Position numbers and translations under genes: made by a program
DNA from: Amycolatopsis granulosa
GTDB taxonomy: Bacteria > Actinomycetota > Actinomycetes > Mycobacteriales > Pseudonocardiaceae
Direction of reading: 5' to 3'
Length of the DNA: 64,000 nt
Assembly (NCBI RefSeq): GCF_011758745.1
Contig: NZ_JAANOV010000001.1
Coordinates: forward strand, 2,728,001 to 2,792,000
The notes under the pieces: model-generated
What the model saw: the letters and a program-made list of their open reading frames with translations, nothing else
Databases searched by the model: none
Told to the model about the DNA's origin: nothing
Shown: one piece after another, positions 17,805 to 24,795 of the stretch
Position numbering within the stretch: position 1 is the first letter of the stretch
Layout: every line of letters begins with the position of its first letter

Positions 17805-19453
17805 CGGTAGAAGCCCTCCGGGTCGAGAGTGCGGAGTGTGGACAGTTCCTCGTCCGTGATCGGCTTTTCCCACTCGGGAGAGCTGTCCGGAACGGGCCAC
17901 GACGTGCGGTCGCGCAGCGTGGCAACCGGGTCCGCGCCGGTGTCGTCGTCCGGCGCCATCCACGTGGCGAGGTGGAACGGTGCCGCGGCGGACTCCCGCG
18001 CGAGGCGCCCGTACTGGGTCGCCACGGTCAGCACGTTCTGGCCGGGGCAGGTCACGAAATGCACCCGCGGCACCAGTTTGCGCGGAGACGCCGGTGCGAC
18101 CACGAGCGTCTCCAGGTGGGTCGCGAAGTCGTTCGCCCCGCCCGACCCCACCAGGTACCGGCCGTCCGCGGTCCGGCTGCTGTTGATGCGGCCCGCCGGA
18201 TCGATCTCACCGGCCGAGAGCACCGCCAGCGCCCGGCCGTACCCACCCGCGGTGAGTGCACCGAGGACGTCGAGGCTGTCGCCGTGCGCGCGGGACCGGG
18301 CCACGTGGGACTGGGCGAACAGGAACGCGTCACCGGCCGCCGGGCTCATGTCGATCAGTCCCAGCTCGGCGTGCACCTGCAGGGCGTGCCCGTCCCTGGC
18401 CAGCTGCGCCGCCGCCAGCCAGGACGCGATGTGCGCGGTACCGATGCCGGCCAGGAGCGTGCGGTAGCCGGCGGACCGCACGCGGTCCGCGATCGCCCGG
18501 GACGCCACCACGATGTGCCGTTCCCGCCAGGACGGCGCTACCCGCGCGACCGGCCGGCGGATCGGGTCCAGCCGCCGCAGCGCGGCCAGCCGGTCGGGGC
18601 CGAGCTCGGTGAGGTAGTCCAGGTGCCCGGCCGGGGCGAGCACCCAGCGGTCGAACCAGCTGTCCGGCCCGCCCGGCCGCGCGAAGGTGCCGGCGAGTTC
18701 GGCGAGGAAAGCGTAGTCGTCCCGGTAACCGGCGAAACCGCACTCCGGCCACGCGGGAAGCCCCTGCGGGTGCGCACCGAACTCGCAGCGCGCGATACCG
18801 AGCACCCGGTCGGCCGGGATGGACACCCCGCCGCGGGGCGGGGTGTCCACCACTCGCTCGACGGTGGCCAGGACACCGCGGCGCGCCGCCATCGCACCCC
18901 ACCAGCCCTCGCCGCGCGGACCGTTGAGGTAGAGGTTTCCCCGCCGGTCCGCGCACGTGGCGTGCAGCAACGTGACGTCCGGGCGCAGGGCCGGAACGGT
19001 GAGACAGTCCCGGGCATCCGGCATCTCGGCGGGAAGCCGCGTGCCCCGGCTCTCCAGATCGGAACCGGCGAGCGACGTCGTGACCGCGACCGGGTTCCCG
19101 CACGCACCGGCGATCAACCGCTGGAGGAGCGCGAGCAGGCTCCACTCCTCCACGGTGAACGGCTTTCCCTCGGGCAGGTGCGCGTACAGCGGGTTCGGCC
19201 GCGGCGACGGATAGGTGTCCCCGGCGAAACAGGTGATCGCGTGCCGCACGACACCGGCGATCGCCAGCGCGTGCATGTTGGCGTGGAAGGCGTTGCTGCT
19301 GACGTCGAAGACCGCCCGGCCGCGGAACACCCGCGCCACGGCGAGCAGCAGAGCGTTGGGCCGCGACATGGTGGACGCCACGTGCACGTGCATTCCCGGC
19401 ACCAGGTGGCGCCGGCACAGCGCGTCCGGGTCCTCGATGATCTGCGGTGTCAT
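17801..19453 (-). CDS. Family I CoA-transferase, alpha and beta halves fused
   Basis: CoA-transferase of the glutaconate/3-oxoacid type, 550 aa. In most family members (GctAB, IpdAB) the two halves are separate polypeptides of 250-300 residues; here they are one chain. The start is the ATG at 19453, overlapping the TGA of the KAS II gene. The first half carries RPNALLLAVARVF and the LHATCADRRGNLYL motif; the second half has AIADRVRSAGYRTLLAGIGTAHIASWLAA and AELGLID, the likely catalytic-glutamate loop. It should move CoA between carboxylic acids or act as a CoA-dependent hydrolase on a ring fragment, as IpdAB does. It may prime the flanking condensing enzymes. Confidence 0.83.
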   Translation of the reverse strand: MTPQIIEDPDALCRRHLVPGMHVHVASTMSRPNALLLAVARVFRGRAVFDVSSNAFHANMHALAIAGVVRHAITCFAGDTYPSPRPNPLYAHLPEGKPFTVEEWSLLALLQRLIAGACGNPVAVTTSLAGSDLESRGTRLPAEMPDARDCLTVPALRPDVTLLHATCADRRGNLYLNGPRGEGWWGAMAARRGVLATVERVVDTPPRGGVSIPADRVLGIARCEFGAHPQGLPAWPECGFAGYRDDYAFLAELAGTFARPGGPDSWFDRWVLAPAGHLDYLTELGPDRLAALRRLDPIRRPVARVAPSWRERHIVVASRAIADRVRSAGYRTLLAGIGTAHIASWLAAAQLARDGHALQVHAELGLIDMSPAAGDAFLFAQSHVARSRAHGDSLDVLGALTAGGYGRALAVLSAGEIDPAGRINSSRTADGRYLVGSGGANDFATHLETLVVAPASPRKLVPRVHFVTCPGQNVLTVATQYGRLARESAAAPFHLATWMAPDDDTGADPVATLRDRTSWPVPDSSPEWEKPITDEELSTLRTLDPEGFYR

Positions 19454-20745
19454 GCCACCTTCTCCAGCGCCACCGCCGAACTCTGGCTGCCGATGGCGAA
19501 CGACAACGACAACGCCCGGCGCACGAGGGCCGGTCGCGCCCCCTCCTGCACGTGGTCGTGGTCGCACTCCGGATCGACCTCGACGCAGTTGATCGTCGGG
19601 ACCAGGCACTGGTTGCGCAGCACCAGGGCGACGGCCGCGCAGTTCAGCAGCCCGGAGGCCCCCAGCAGGTGGCCGAAAACCGGCTTGATCGACCCGAGCG
19701 GCGGCCACCCGGCGCGGTCGTCGCCGTACACCAGCCGCAGGGCCCGGCTCTCCGCCACGTCGTTGTACCGGGTGGCGGTGCCGTGACCGCAGATGTAGTC
19801 CAGCTCCTCGGCGGGATGACCGGCGGCGGCCGTCGCCTTGCCGATGAGCTCGGCCGTGAACCGCCCGCTCAGGTCCATCCGCGTCGCGTGGCCGGCCTCG
19901 CTCAGGCTGACGGCGGACCCGACCGCGGCGTAGGGCTCCCGCTGCCGGCGCTCGGCGTGCGCCCGGGTCTCCAGGACCATGGCCACCGCGCCCTCGCCGA
20001 ACGCGAACCCGTCCCGGCGGCGGTCGTAGGGCTTGATGGTCTGCCGGGGATCGCCCTGGGCGCGGGACAGCACACCGGCGCTCGGCGAGGAGTACAGCCG
20101 GAGCATCTCCGGCACGAACGGCGTCTCGTGGCCGACGAGGATCATCACGTCCGCCTGCCCGGCGCGCAGCGACTGGATGGCGAAGGCGATCGACTGATGA
20201 CCGGCGACGCACGCGTTGCTGAGGGTCGTGACGGTGCCCTGCGCGCCGAGCCGGATCGCGCTGAGGGTCGCCGGGCTCCCCGGGAGCGAGGCGAAGATCG
20301 CCTGGTCGACGTCGATCGGCGGGTTCTCCGGATCGAGCGCGCGACCGCGGGCGGTCTGCGACCACCATTCGATCGGCCCGCGGGAACTCGATCCGATCAC
20401 GCCCACGCGCTCGGGTTGGGTGACGGAGTCCCCGATGGTCAGATCCGCGTCGCGCCTGGCCTGCTCGACCGCGGAGAGGACCATCAGGATTTCCCGGCTG
20501 TACCGCTTCGTGAACGCGTCCGGCAGGTCCGGCACGTGCTTGGTGTGGTCGAAGTCGCGGACCCTGGCACCGACGCGGCTCACGCTCCCGGCGGGCGCCC
20601 CACCGGTGATCGTCTCCGGGAGGACGTCGATCTGGGAGACCCCGTCGCGCAGCGTCCGCCACACGTCGTCCCGGCTTTCCGCGCCGGGCAGCACGAATCC
20701 CAGTCCGGTGATGACAACTTGCTGGTCGTCGTTCGTCTGCTGCAT
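19450..20745 (-). CDS. Beta-ketoacyl synthase, KAS II (FabF-like)
   Basis: Condensing enzyme of 431 aa with an intact active site: Cys179 in LSNACVAGH, His321 in ICGHGTATRYND, Lys354 in GSIKPVFGH and His359. The start follows GGAG. Unlike the KS at 12834, it should be catalytically competent. It is first or second gene of the coupled operon (next upstream is the enoyl-CoA hydratase homologue, 63 bp away) and overlaps the CoA-transferase start. A free-standing KAS II without ACP or malonyl transferase genes nearby must borrow primary-metabolism ACP or use CoA esters (inference). Confidence 0.87.
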   Translation of the reverse strand: MQQTNDDQQVVITGLGFVLPGAESRDDVWRTLRDGVSQIDVLPETITGGAPAGSVSRVGARVRDFDHTKHVPDLPDAFTKRYSREILMVLSAVEQARRDADLTIGDSVTQPERVGVIGSSSRGPIEWWSQTARGRALDPENPPIDVDQAIFASLPGSPATLSAIRLGAQGTVTTLSNACVAGHQSIAFAIQSLRAGQADVMILVGHETPFVPEMLRLYSSPSAGVLSRAQGDPRQTIKPYDRRRDGFAFGEGAVAMVLETRAHAERRQREPYAAVGSAVSLSEAGHATRMDLSGRFTAELIGKATAAAGHPAEELDYICGHGTATRYNDVAESRALRLVYGDDRAGWPPLGSIKPVFGHLLGASGLLNCAAVALVLRNQCLVPTINCVEVDPECDHDHVQEGARPALVRRALSLSFAIGSQSSAVALEKVA

Positions 20746-20808
20746 GTCACATTTCTCCGATCACGGCGTCCGGCGCTGAACCGGAGAGCCGCGAGATGTG
20801 GGGACCGT

Positions 20809-21603
20809 TCAATGACCGGTGAAGTGCGGTTTCCTGCCTTGCAGTAGCGCGCGCAGGCCTTCGCCGCTGTCCGCGACCTCGGCGTGGCTGCGCCGGTGGA
20901 ACCGGTCCTGCATCCGCAGAGCGGACAGCACCGGCTGCTCGACCGAGCGCTCGCGCAGTTCCTTGTACAGAGCGATGGCCTTCGTCGGGCCGTGGGCGAG
21001 GTCGTGGGCGAGCCGCAGTGCCTCGTCCACGACCTGCCCGTCCTCGGGAACCAGCCGGTCCAGCAGACCGATCCGGTGTGCTTCGTCCGCGCCGACGAGG
21101 CGTCCCGAGAGGAAGATCTCGGTCGCCCGGGCCGGGCCCACCACGCGCCGCAGCATCGCGCCGATGCCGACGTGCCCCACCCGGATCAGACCGCACCCGA
21201 TCCGGCTCCCCGGGCCTCCGATGCGCAGGTCGGCGGCGCACGCGATCTCCGTGCCCGGTCCGATGGCCACGCCGGTCACCGCGGCGAGCACCGGTTTCGG
21301 TGCGAGCACGATTTCCTCGCAGAGCCGCACGTAGAACGCGTCCGCGGTGTCGGCGGACGCGGGCGCCGCCGCGACGTCACCGTCGGCGTACTTCCGCAAC
21401 GAGTCCAGATCGTCGCCGGAACAGAAAAAGCCGCCGCTGCCCCGCAGCACCATCGCGCGGACCCGTTGATCGGCAGCACCGTCCGCCACCGCGGCGAGCA
21501 ATGCCTTTCCCGTTTCGAAATCGAGCCCGTTACCACTTTCCGGCCGGTTCAGCGTGACGGTCAGCACCCCGTCCTGGCAGTCCAGCTGAACTGGTGCCGG
21601 CAT
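20809..21603 (-). CDS. Enoyl-CoA hydratase/isomerase family protein with one catalytic Glu replaced
   Basis: Crotonase-fold protein, 264 aa. The oxyanion-hole segment FFCSGDDLDSL (residues 59-69) and the IGPGTEIACAADLRI helix are clear, so CoA thioester binding is expected. In hydratases two glutamates act together: the first is kept (Glu119 in GTEI), but the second, normally in a PE dipeptide about 20 residues later, is replaced (GCGLIRVGH near residue 139). Hydration is therefore doubtful; an isomerase, hydrolase, decarboxylase or ring-opening activity is possible. It is probably the first gene of the condensing-enzyme operon; the 119-bp gap to the regulator upstream likely holds the promoter. 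Confidence 0.83.
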   Translation of the reverse strand: MPAPVQLDCQDGVLTVTLNRPESGNGLDFETGKALLAAVADGAADQRVRAMVLRGSGGFFCSGDDLDSLRKYADGDVAAAPASADTADAFYVRLCEEIVLAPKPVLAAVTGVAIGPGTEIACAADLRIGGPGSRIGCGLIRVGHVGIGAMLRRVVGPARATEIFLSGRLVGADEAHRIGLLDRLVPEDGQVVDEALRLAHDLAHGPTKAIALYKELRERSVEQPVLSALRMQDRFHRRSHAEVADSGEGLRALLQGRKPHFTGH

Positions 21604-21722
21604 TTGTGATCCCTTCTCCCGGCAGGTGGCGGCGACAATTCAAGGAAACCGTCTCACCGGCATCGGCGGCAGACCTTCCGAGTACCAATTCCCGGAGCAC
21701 GGAAGGACCGCCGGTACCACCG

Positions 21723-22418
21723 TCAGGATGCGAGGGATGACGGACGGGCCGCTGGGAAGTCAGTCGACCGCGTCCGCGGGCGGGGAACCCGGTCGACGCG
21801 TGCTTCCACCGACCGGAAGAGCTCCTTCCTGCTGCCGAAGCCCAGCTTCTGCAGGACCTTGCTCACGTAGTTCTTGACCGTCTGCTGGGCGAGGCACAGT
21901 TCGTCGGCGATCTCCTCGTTCGACCGCCGCTTCAGCAGCAGGGAGAGCACCTCCTGCTCCCGGTTGGTCAGGTCGGTGCCGGGCAGCCGGGTGGACTCCG
22001 CGCTCCGCGGCGCGGTCTCGCCGAGCACCCACGCGCGGCGGCCCGAGCAGGTCGCTTCCACCACTTCCAGCACCTCGGCGCAGCTGGCGAACTTGTGGAG
22101 GAAGCTGTCCGCTCCGGCGTTGAGCGCCGCGGCGATGGCCGCCGGCGCGGCATCGCCGCTGATCACGATGGCCGGCACGTCCGGCCGCCGGTCCTTGACG
22201 AACCGGCACACCCGCAGCCCGGTTCCGCCGCCGGGCAGCGTGAGGTCGGTGATGACCAGGCCGGGGAGCTCCTCGGCGCAGTATCGCAGTGCCTCCTGCT
22301 CCGTGGCCGCCTCCACGACCTCGCCGACCGCGTCGAGTTGCTCGATCAGACTGCGCAGGCCGAACCTGAGCAGGGGCTGCTGCAGCACGACCAGAACCCT
22401 GAGTCGAGGTGCCATCAT
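21723..22418 (-). CDS. Orphan LuxR/NarL-type response regulator with altered receiver pocket
   Basis: Two-domain regulator. The receiver domain comes first: the usual acidic DD pair is replaced (LVVLQQPLLRFGL), while the phosphoacceptor Asp in VITDLTLPGG and the Lys in SFLHKFAS remain. The C-terminal GerE/LuxR helix-turn-helix reads LTNREQEVLSLLLKRRSNEEIADEL...TVKNYVSKVLQKLG. Loss of the metal-binding acidic pair suggests phosphorylation-independent or weakly phosphorylated control. No histidine kinase gene is adjacent. The start at 22418 (ATGATG behind GGGGGA) is preferred over an ATG 12 bases upstream. It probably controls the condensing-enzyme operon downstream on the same strand. Confidence 0.84.
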   Translation of the reverse strand: MMAPRLRVLVVLQQPLLRFGLRSLIEQLDAVGEVVEAATEQEALRYCAEELPGLVITDLTLPGGGTGLRVCRFVKDRRPDVPAIVISGDAAPAAIAAALNAGADSFLHKFASCAEVLEVVEATCSGRRAWVLGETAPRSAESTRLPGTDLTNREQEVLSLLLKRRSNEEIADELCLAQQTVKNYVSKVLQKLGFGSRKELFRSVEARVDRVPRPRTRSTDFPAARPSSLAS

Positions 22419-22535
22419 TCGGTCCCCCATCGTCGATTTGCGGATACCCTAGGTACCGAAATACCGCGCGCCCGCAATATCGACAGCAAGTCAGAAATCC
22501 GCGTGATCATGCGGAGAAGCATCGAACCGGGGACG

Positions 22536-22551
22536 CCGACACCGGTGTCGG
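22536..22551. promoter_or_regulatory. Perfect 16-bp palindrome upstream of the response regulator gene
   Basis: CCGACACCGGTGTCGG is self-complementary over 16 bp and lies about 120 bp upstream of the response regulator start, in the gap below the AraC-type gene. It may be an operator for the LuxR-type or AraC-type protein. It is not followed by a T-run, so a terminator is less likely. Confidence 0.5.
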
Positions 22552-22657
22552 GTACTTCAGCACACGCACTCCCATCATTGTTGCCACCGTCCCCCACGGC
22601 GGCAATACGGTAAACGTCAGGTTCTGTCCAATGGGCGCCTGGCCCCCTTTTTCGAGA

Positions 22658-23635
22658 TCATTCGCGCAAAGTCGCGGACGGGCTCTCCCCGAACCTTTGG
22701 CGATAAATAACCGAAAACCGACCCGGATGCGGGAATCCCCAACGCGACGCGATCTCACCCACCGTCGCGTGCTCCGGCCGGTGCGCCCGGAGCTCATCCC
22801 GCACCCGCTGCAGCCGGACGTCGTTGAGGTACTCGCGCGGGGTCACGCCCAGCTGCTCCCGGAACCCGCGCTGGAGCGTGCGCACCCCCACCCCGGTGAC
22901 CCTCGCCAGGCTGCCGGTGGTGTGCTCCCACTCCGGGTGGTTCTGCATGATGTCGACCGCGAGCCGCACCGGGCGCGAGGGCGCCGGCCGGGTGTTGCGG
23001 TCGAGGAGCTGGTGCTGGAACGGGTGCGGCTGAGCCAGCAGCAGCCCCGTCAGCAACCCGGACTCGAACTCCGCCGCGGCGAGCGGGTGCTCGATCATGC
23101 TGTCCGGCTGGTCCAGCAGGGTGACCAGGGTCCGGAAGCCGGCCGCCCAGGACCGGCCCGGTCCGGCATCGAGGGGCATGGTGGGCGCGAACCGCAGCGG
23201 CTGGTGCAGCGTACTGCCCAGAAGTTTTCCCAGATGCGCTTCCAATGCCACCCGCTCGATCCGGTACACGAGGTGCGCGCAATCCGCGGACCAGTTCATG
23301 ACGAGCGAACGGTCCGGTGGCAGAACCGCCGCTGCCCCGGGATGCGTGCGGACCTGCTCGCCGGCGTATTCGATCCGGCATTCCCCGGCGAGGGGGAGGA
23401 GCACGGCGAAATACGTGCGTTCTTCCGGTTCGATGAGCACGTCCCCGCCGTAGGCCAGGTAGGAGACGCTGGTGCCGTTGCCGACCCGCTTGGTGTGCAG
23501 CCGGGCGTCGATACCGTTCGCGAGGTCGAGCGGCTCGAGGTTGTGCGCGCAGAAGGCGCGCGCGGTCATGTCACGGGTGTAGTCGACGTCTCTCGACTGG
23601 AACAACTCGAACCGGTGAAGTGGTAGCAGCGCCAT
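22658..23635 (-). CDS. AraC/XylS family transcriptional regulator
   Basis: Transcription activator, 325 aa. The N-terminal part (about 1-210) resembles the AraC-binding-like domain found in actinobacterial catabolic regulators (PF14525 type), with YFAVLLPLAGECRIEYAG and an AAVLPPDRSLVMNW strand-turn. The C-terminal double helix-turn-helix is typical: LARVTGVGVRTLQRGFREQL, TPREYLNDVRLQRVRDEL and IASRWGFPHPGRFSVIYRQRFG. No strong ribosome site precedes the ATG. It lies upstream of the orphan response regulator on the same strand, so the two may form a regulatory relay for region B. Confidence 0.86.
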   Translation of the reverse strand: MALLPLHRFELFQSRDVDYTRDMTARAFCAHNLEPLDLANGIDARLHTKRVGNGTSVSYLAYGGDVLIEPEERTYFAVLLPLAGECRIEYAGEQVRTHPGAAAVLPPDRSLVMNWSADCAHLVYRIERVALEAHLGKLLGSTLHQPLRFAPTMPLDAGPGRSWAAGFRTLVTLLDQPDSMIEHPLAAAEFESGLLTGLLLAQPHPFQHQLLDRNTRPAPSRPVRLAVDIMQNHPEWEHTTGSLARVTGVGVRTLQRGFREQLGVTPREYLNDVRLQRVRDELRAHRPEHATVGEIASRWGFPHPGRFSVIYRQRFGESPSATLRE

Positions 23636-23912
23636 CCCGTCAGTACCCGTTCCTCGTAGCCGGGCGGGGTGCGCGCCGCTGCGACACGTTCACTCCAGCG
23701 GATCCGGCCCGCGGGTCGCTGTTCGACCGGATGTCCCTGACTGCACATTGCTCACCCGAGGACTCGCGCCGAGCCCGATACCCACTGGACGCTAATGGCG
23801 CCGCGGCCGTGCGGGTAGCCGATACGCGAACCGTTTCAGCCGATTCGCGCAGGGCCGGCGCCGTGAGCTACCGGGCCACCGCCTGCCGGCACTCCACGCC
23901 GGGCCCGCGGAG

Positions 23913-24425
23913 CTACCGCCGGTCCAGCTCCGCGAGGAACCGGTCGACCGAGCCGCGCCGCCGGGCCTCGTCCGCCAGGGGCTCACCCACGATGCGCTCG
24001 GCCAGCTCCACCGCCAGCCGGCCGAGTTCGGGCCGCATCTCCGCCGCGATGCGGCTCCGCTGCCCGGCCAGCTCGGCCTCGCCCTGGGCGATCATCCGCC
24101 GGCTCTCCGCCTGGGCTTCCGCACGCAGCTCCGCACGCACGCGCTCACCCTCGGCGCGCGCCTCCTCGCGGATGCGCGCGGCCTCCGCACGGGCGTCGGC
24201 GAGCTGGGCGCGGAAGCGCTCGAGCGCCTCGGCAGCGGCGGCCTGAGCCTGCTCCGCCTTCTCGATCCCGCCCTCGATCTTGTCCGCCCGGGCCGCGAAC
24301 AGCGCCTCGAACCGCGGCACCACGAACCTCGCGAGCACGTACAAGAGCAGGAGGAACGCCACGAGGCCCAGCGCGAGCTCGGCAAGATGCGGCTTGACGG
24401 GATTCTCCGCCGCCAGAACGATCAT
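23913..24425 (-). CDS. Orphan F0F1 ATP synthase subunit b-like protein
   Basis: Membrane-anchored stalk protein, 170 aa, with the architecture of ATP synthase subunit b (AtpF): a short polar N-terminus, one transmembrane helix (about residues 14-33), then the characteristic FVVPRFEALFAARADKIEGGI transition and a long Ala/Glu/Arg-rich coiled coil, with a C-terminal VELAERIVGEPL helix like the delta-contact end. The start at 24425 follows a G-rich site. Subunit b normally sits inside the atpIBEFHAGDC operon; here none of those genes is present and the neighbours are an AraC regulator and a tRNA-Tyr site. It may be a second b subunit or a repurposed scaffold. Confidence 0.75.
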   Translation of the reverse strand: MIVLAAENPVKPHLAELALGLVAFLLLLYVLARFVVPRFEALFAARADKIEGGIEKAEQAQAAAAEALERFRAQLADARAEAARIREEARAEGERVRAELRAEAQAESRRMIAQGEAELAGQRSRIAAEMRPELGRLAVELAERIVGEPLADEARRRGSVDRFLAELDRR

Positions 24426-24532
24426 CTCCACCCCCAGGAGCGCAAGATCGATGCCACACCGTAGCGGAGGACCGGCCGCGACGGGAAGCCACCAGGCACC
24501 GCACTCGGGCGAGACCGCCCGGCGGAACGGGA

Positions 24533-24571
24533 AAAGCCCCGCGACCTGTTCGCGCAAGTCGGCGGGGCTTT
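24533..24571 (-). terminator. Hairpin downstream of the displaced tRNA-Tyr 3' end
   Basis: Arms AAAGCCCCGC and GCGGGGCTTT (10 bp, perfect) enclose a 19-base loop. Located just beyond the attL remnant on the side where the original tRNA-Tyr transcript would have ended, it is probably the ancestral tRNA terminator. Confidence 0.65.
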
Positions 24572-24582
24572 CCCAGTGCTGG

Positions 24583-24634
24583 TGTGGCGGGTAGAGGATT
24601 CGAACCTCTGAAGGCAGTGCCGTCTGATTTACAG
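24583..24634 (-). repeat. attL: 52-bp displaced 3' part of tRNA-Tyr
   Basis: Identical over 52 bp to 40321-40372. It contains the anticodon-stem side, variable arm, T arm (GGTTCGAATCC on the minus strand) and acceptor 3' strand of tRNA-Tyr, but the 5' half is absent, so it is not a functional tRNA. It is the left boundary of the integrated element; beyond it the sequence diverges (AGCGGTGAGC versus TCAGATCCCT). Confidence 0.92.
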
Positions 24635-24686
24635 AGCGGTGAGCAAACCGCCTCTGACCTCGGCATATCTGCCTACGCCACTCCCA

Positions 24687-24707
24687 CTCTGGGGCGAATT
24701 TGGGGCG
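24687..24707 (+). repeat. Left copy of a 21-bp element-end repeat
   Basis: CTCTGGGGCGAATTTGGGGCG matches 40207-40227 at 20 of 21 positions and in the same orientation. Both copies lie just inside the element ends and each contains two GGGGCG hexamers, so they are candidate arm-type integrase or excisionase sites. Confidence 0.6.
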
Positions 24708-24795
24708 TCACTACCAGCTCGTCTCAAGCAAAGGGGCCTGAAACACCGATCTGCCACACTGACATCCAAGCCAAAGGCAGAGGAGGAGCATCAGC

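Noticed and set aside
17801-20662. A 953-residue open frame on the minus strand containing the CoA-transferase
   Set aside because: The part upstream of 19453 is Arg/Pro/Ala-rich and lies over the KAS II gene in another frame. The real start overlaps the KAS II stop (ATGA).
12834-21603. Type II polyketide synthase cluster
   Set aside because: No ACP, CLF with the usual Cys-to-Gln change, cyclase or malonyl transferase is visible. The enzymes fit CoA-ester chemistry better.
22625-22660. Rho-independent terminator near the CCCCCTTTTT run
   Set aside because: The preceding bases form only a weak stem, and the T-run is on the strand opposite to both flanking genes.
24583-24634. A second functional tRNA-Tyr at the left end
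   Set aside because: Only the 3' part exists; the sequence beyond the repeat cannot form the 5' acceptor and D arms.
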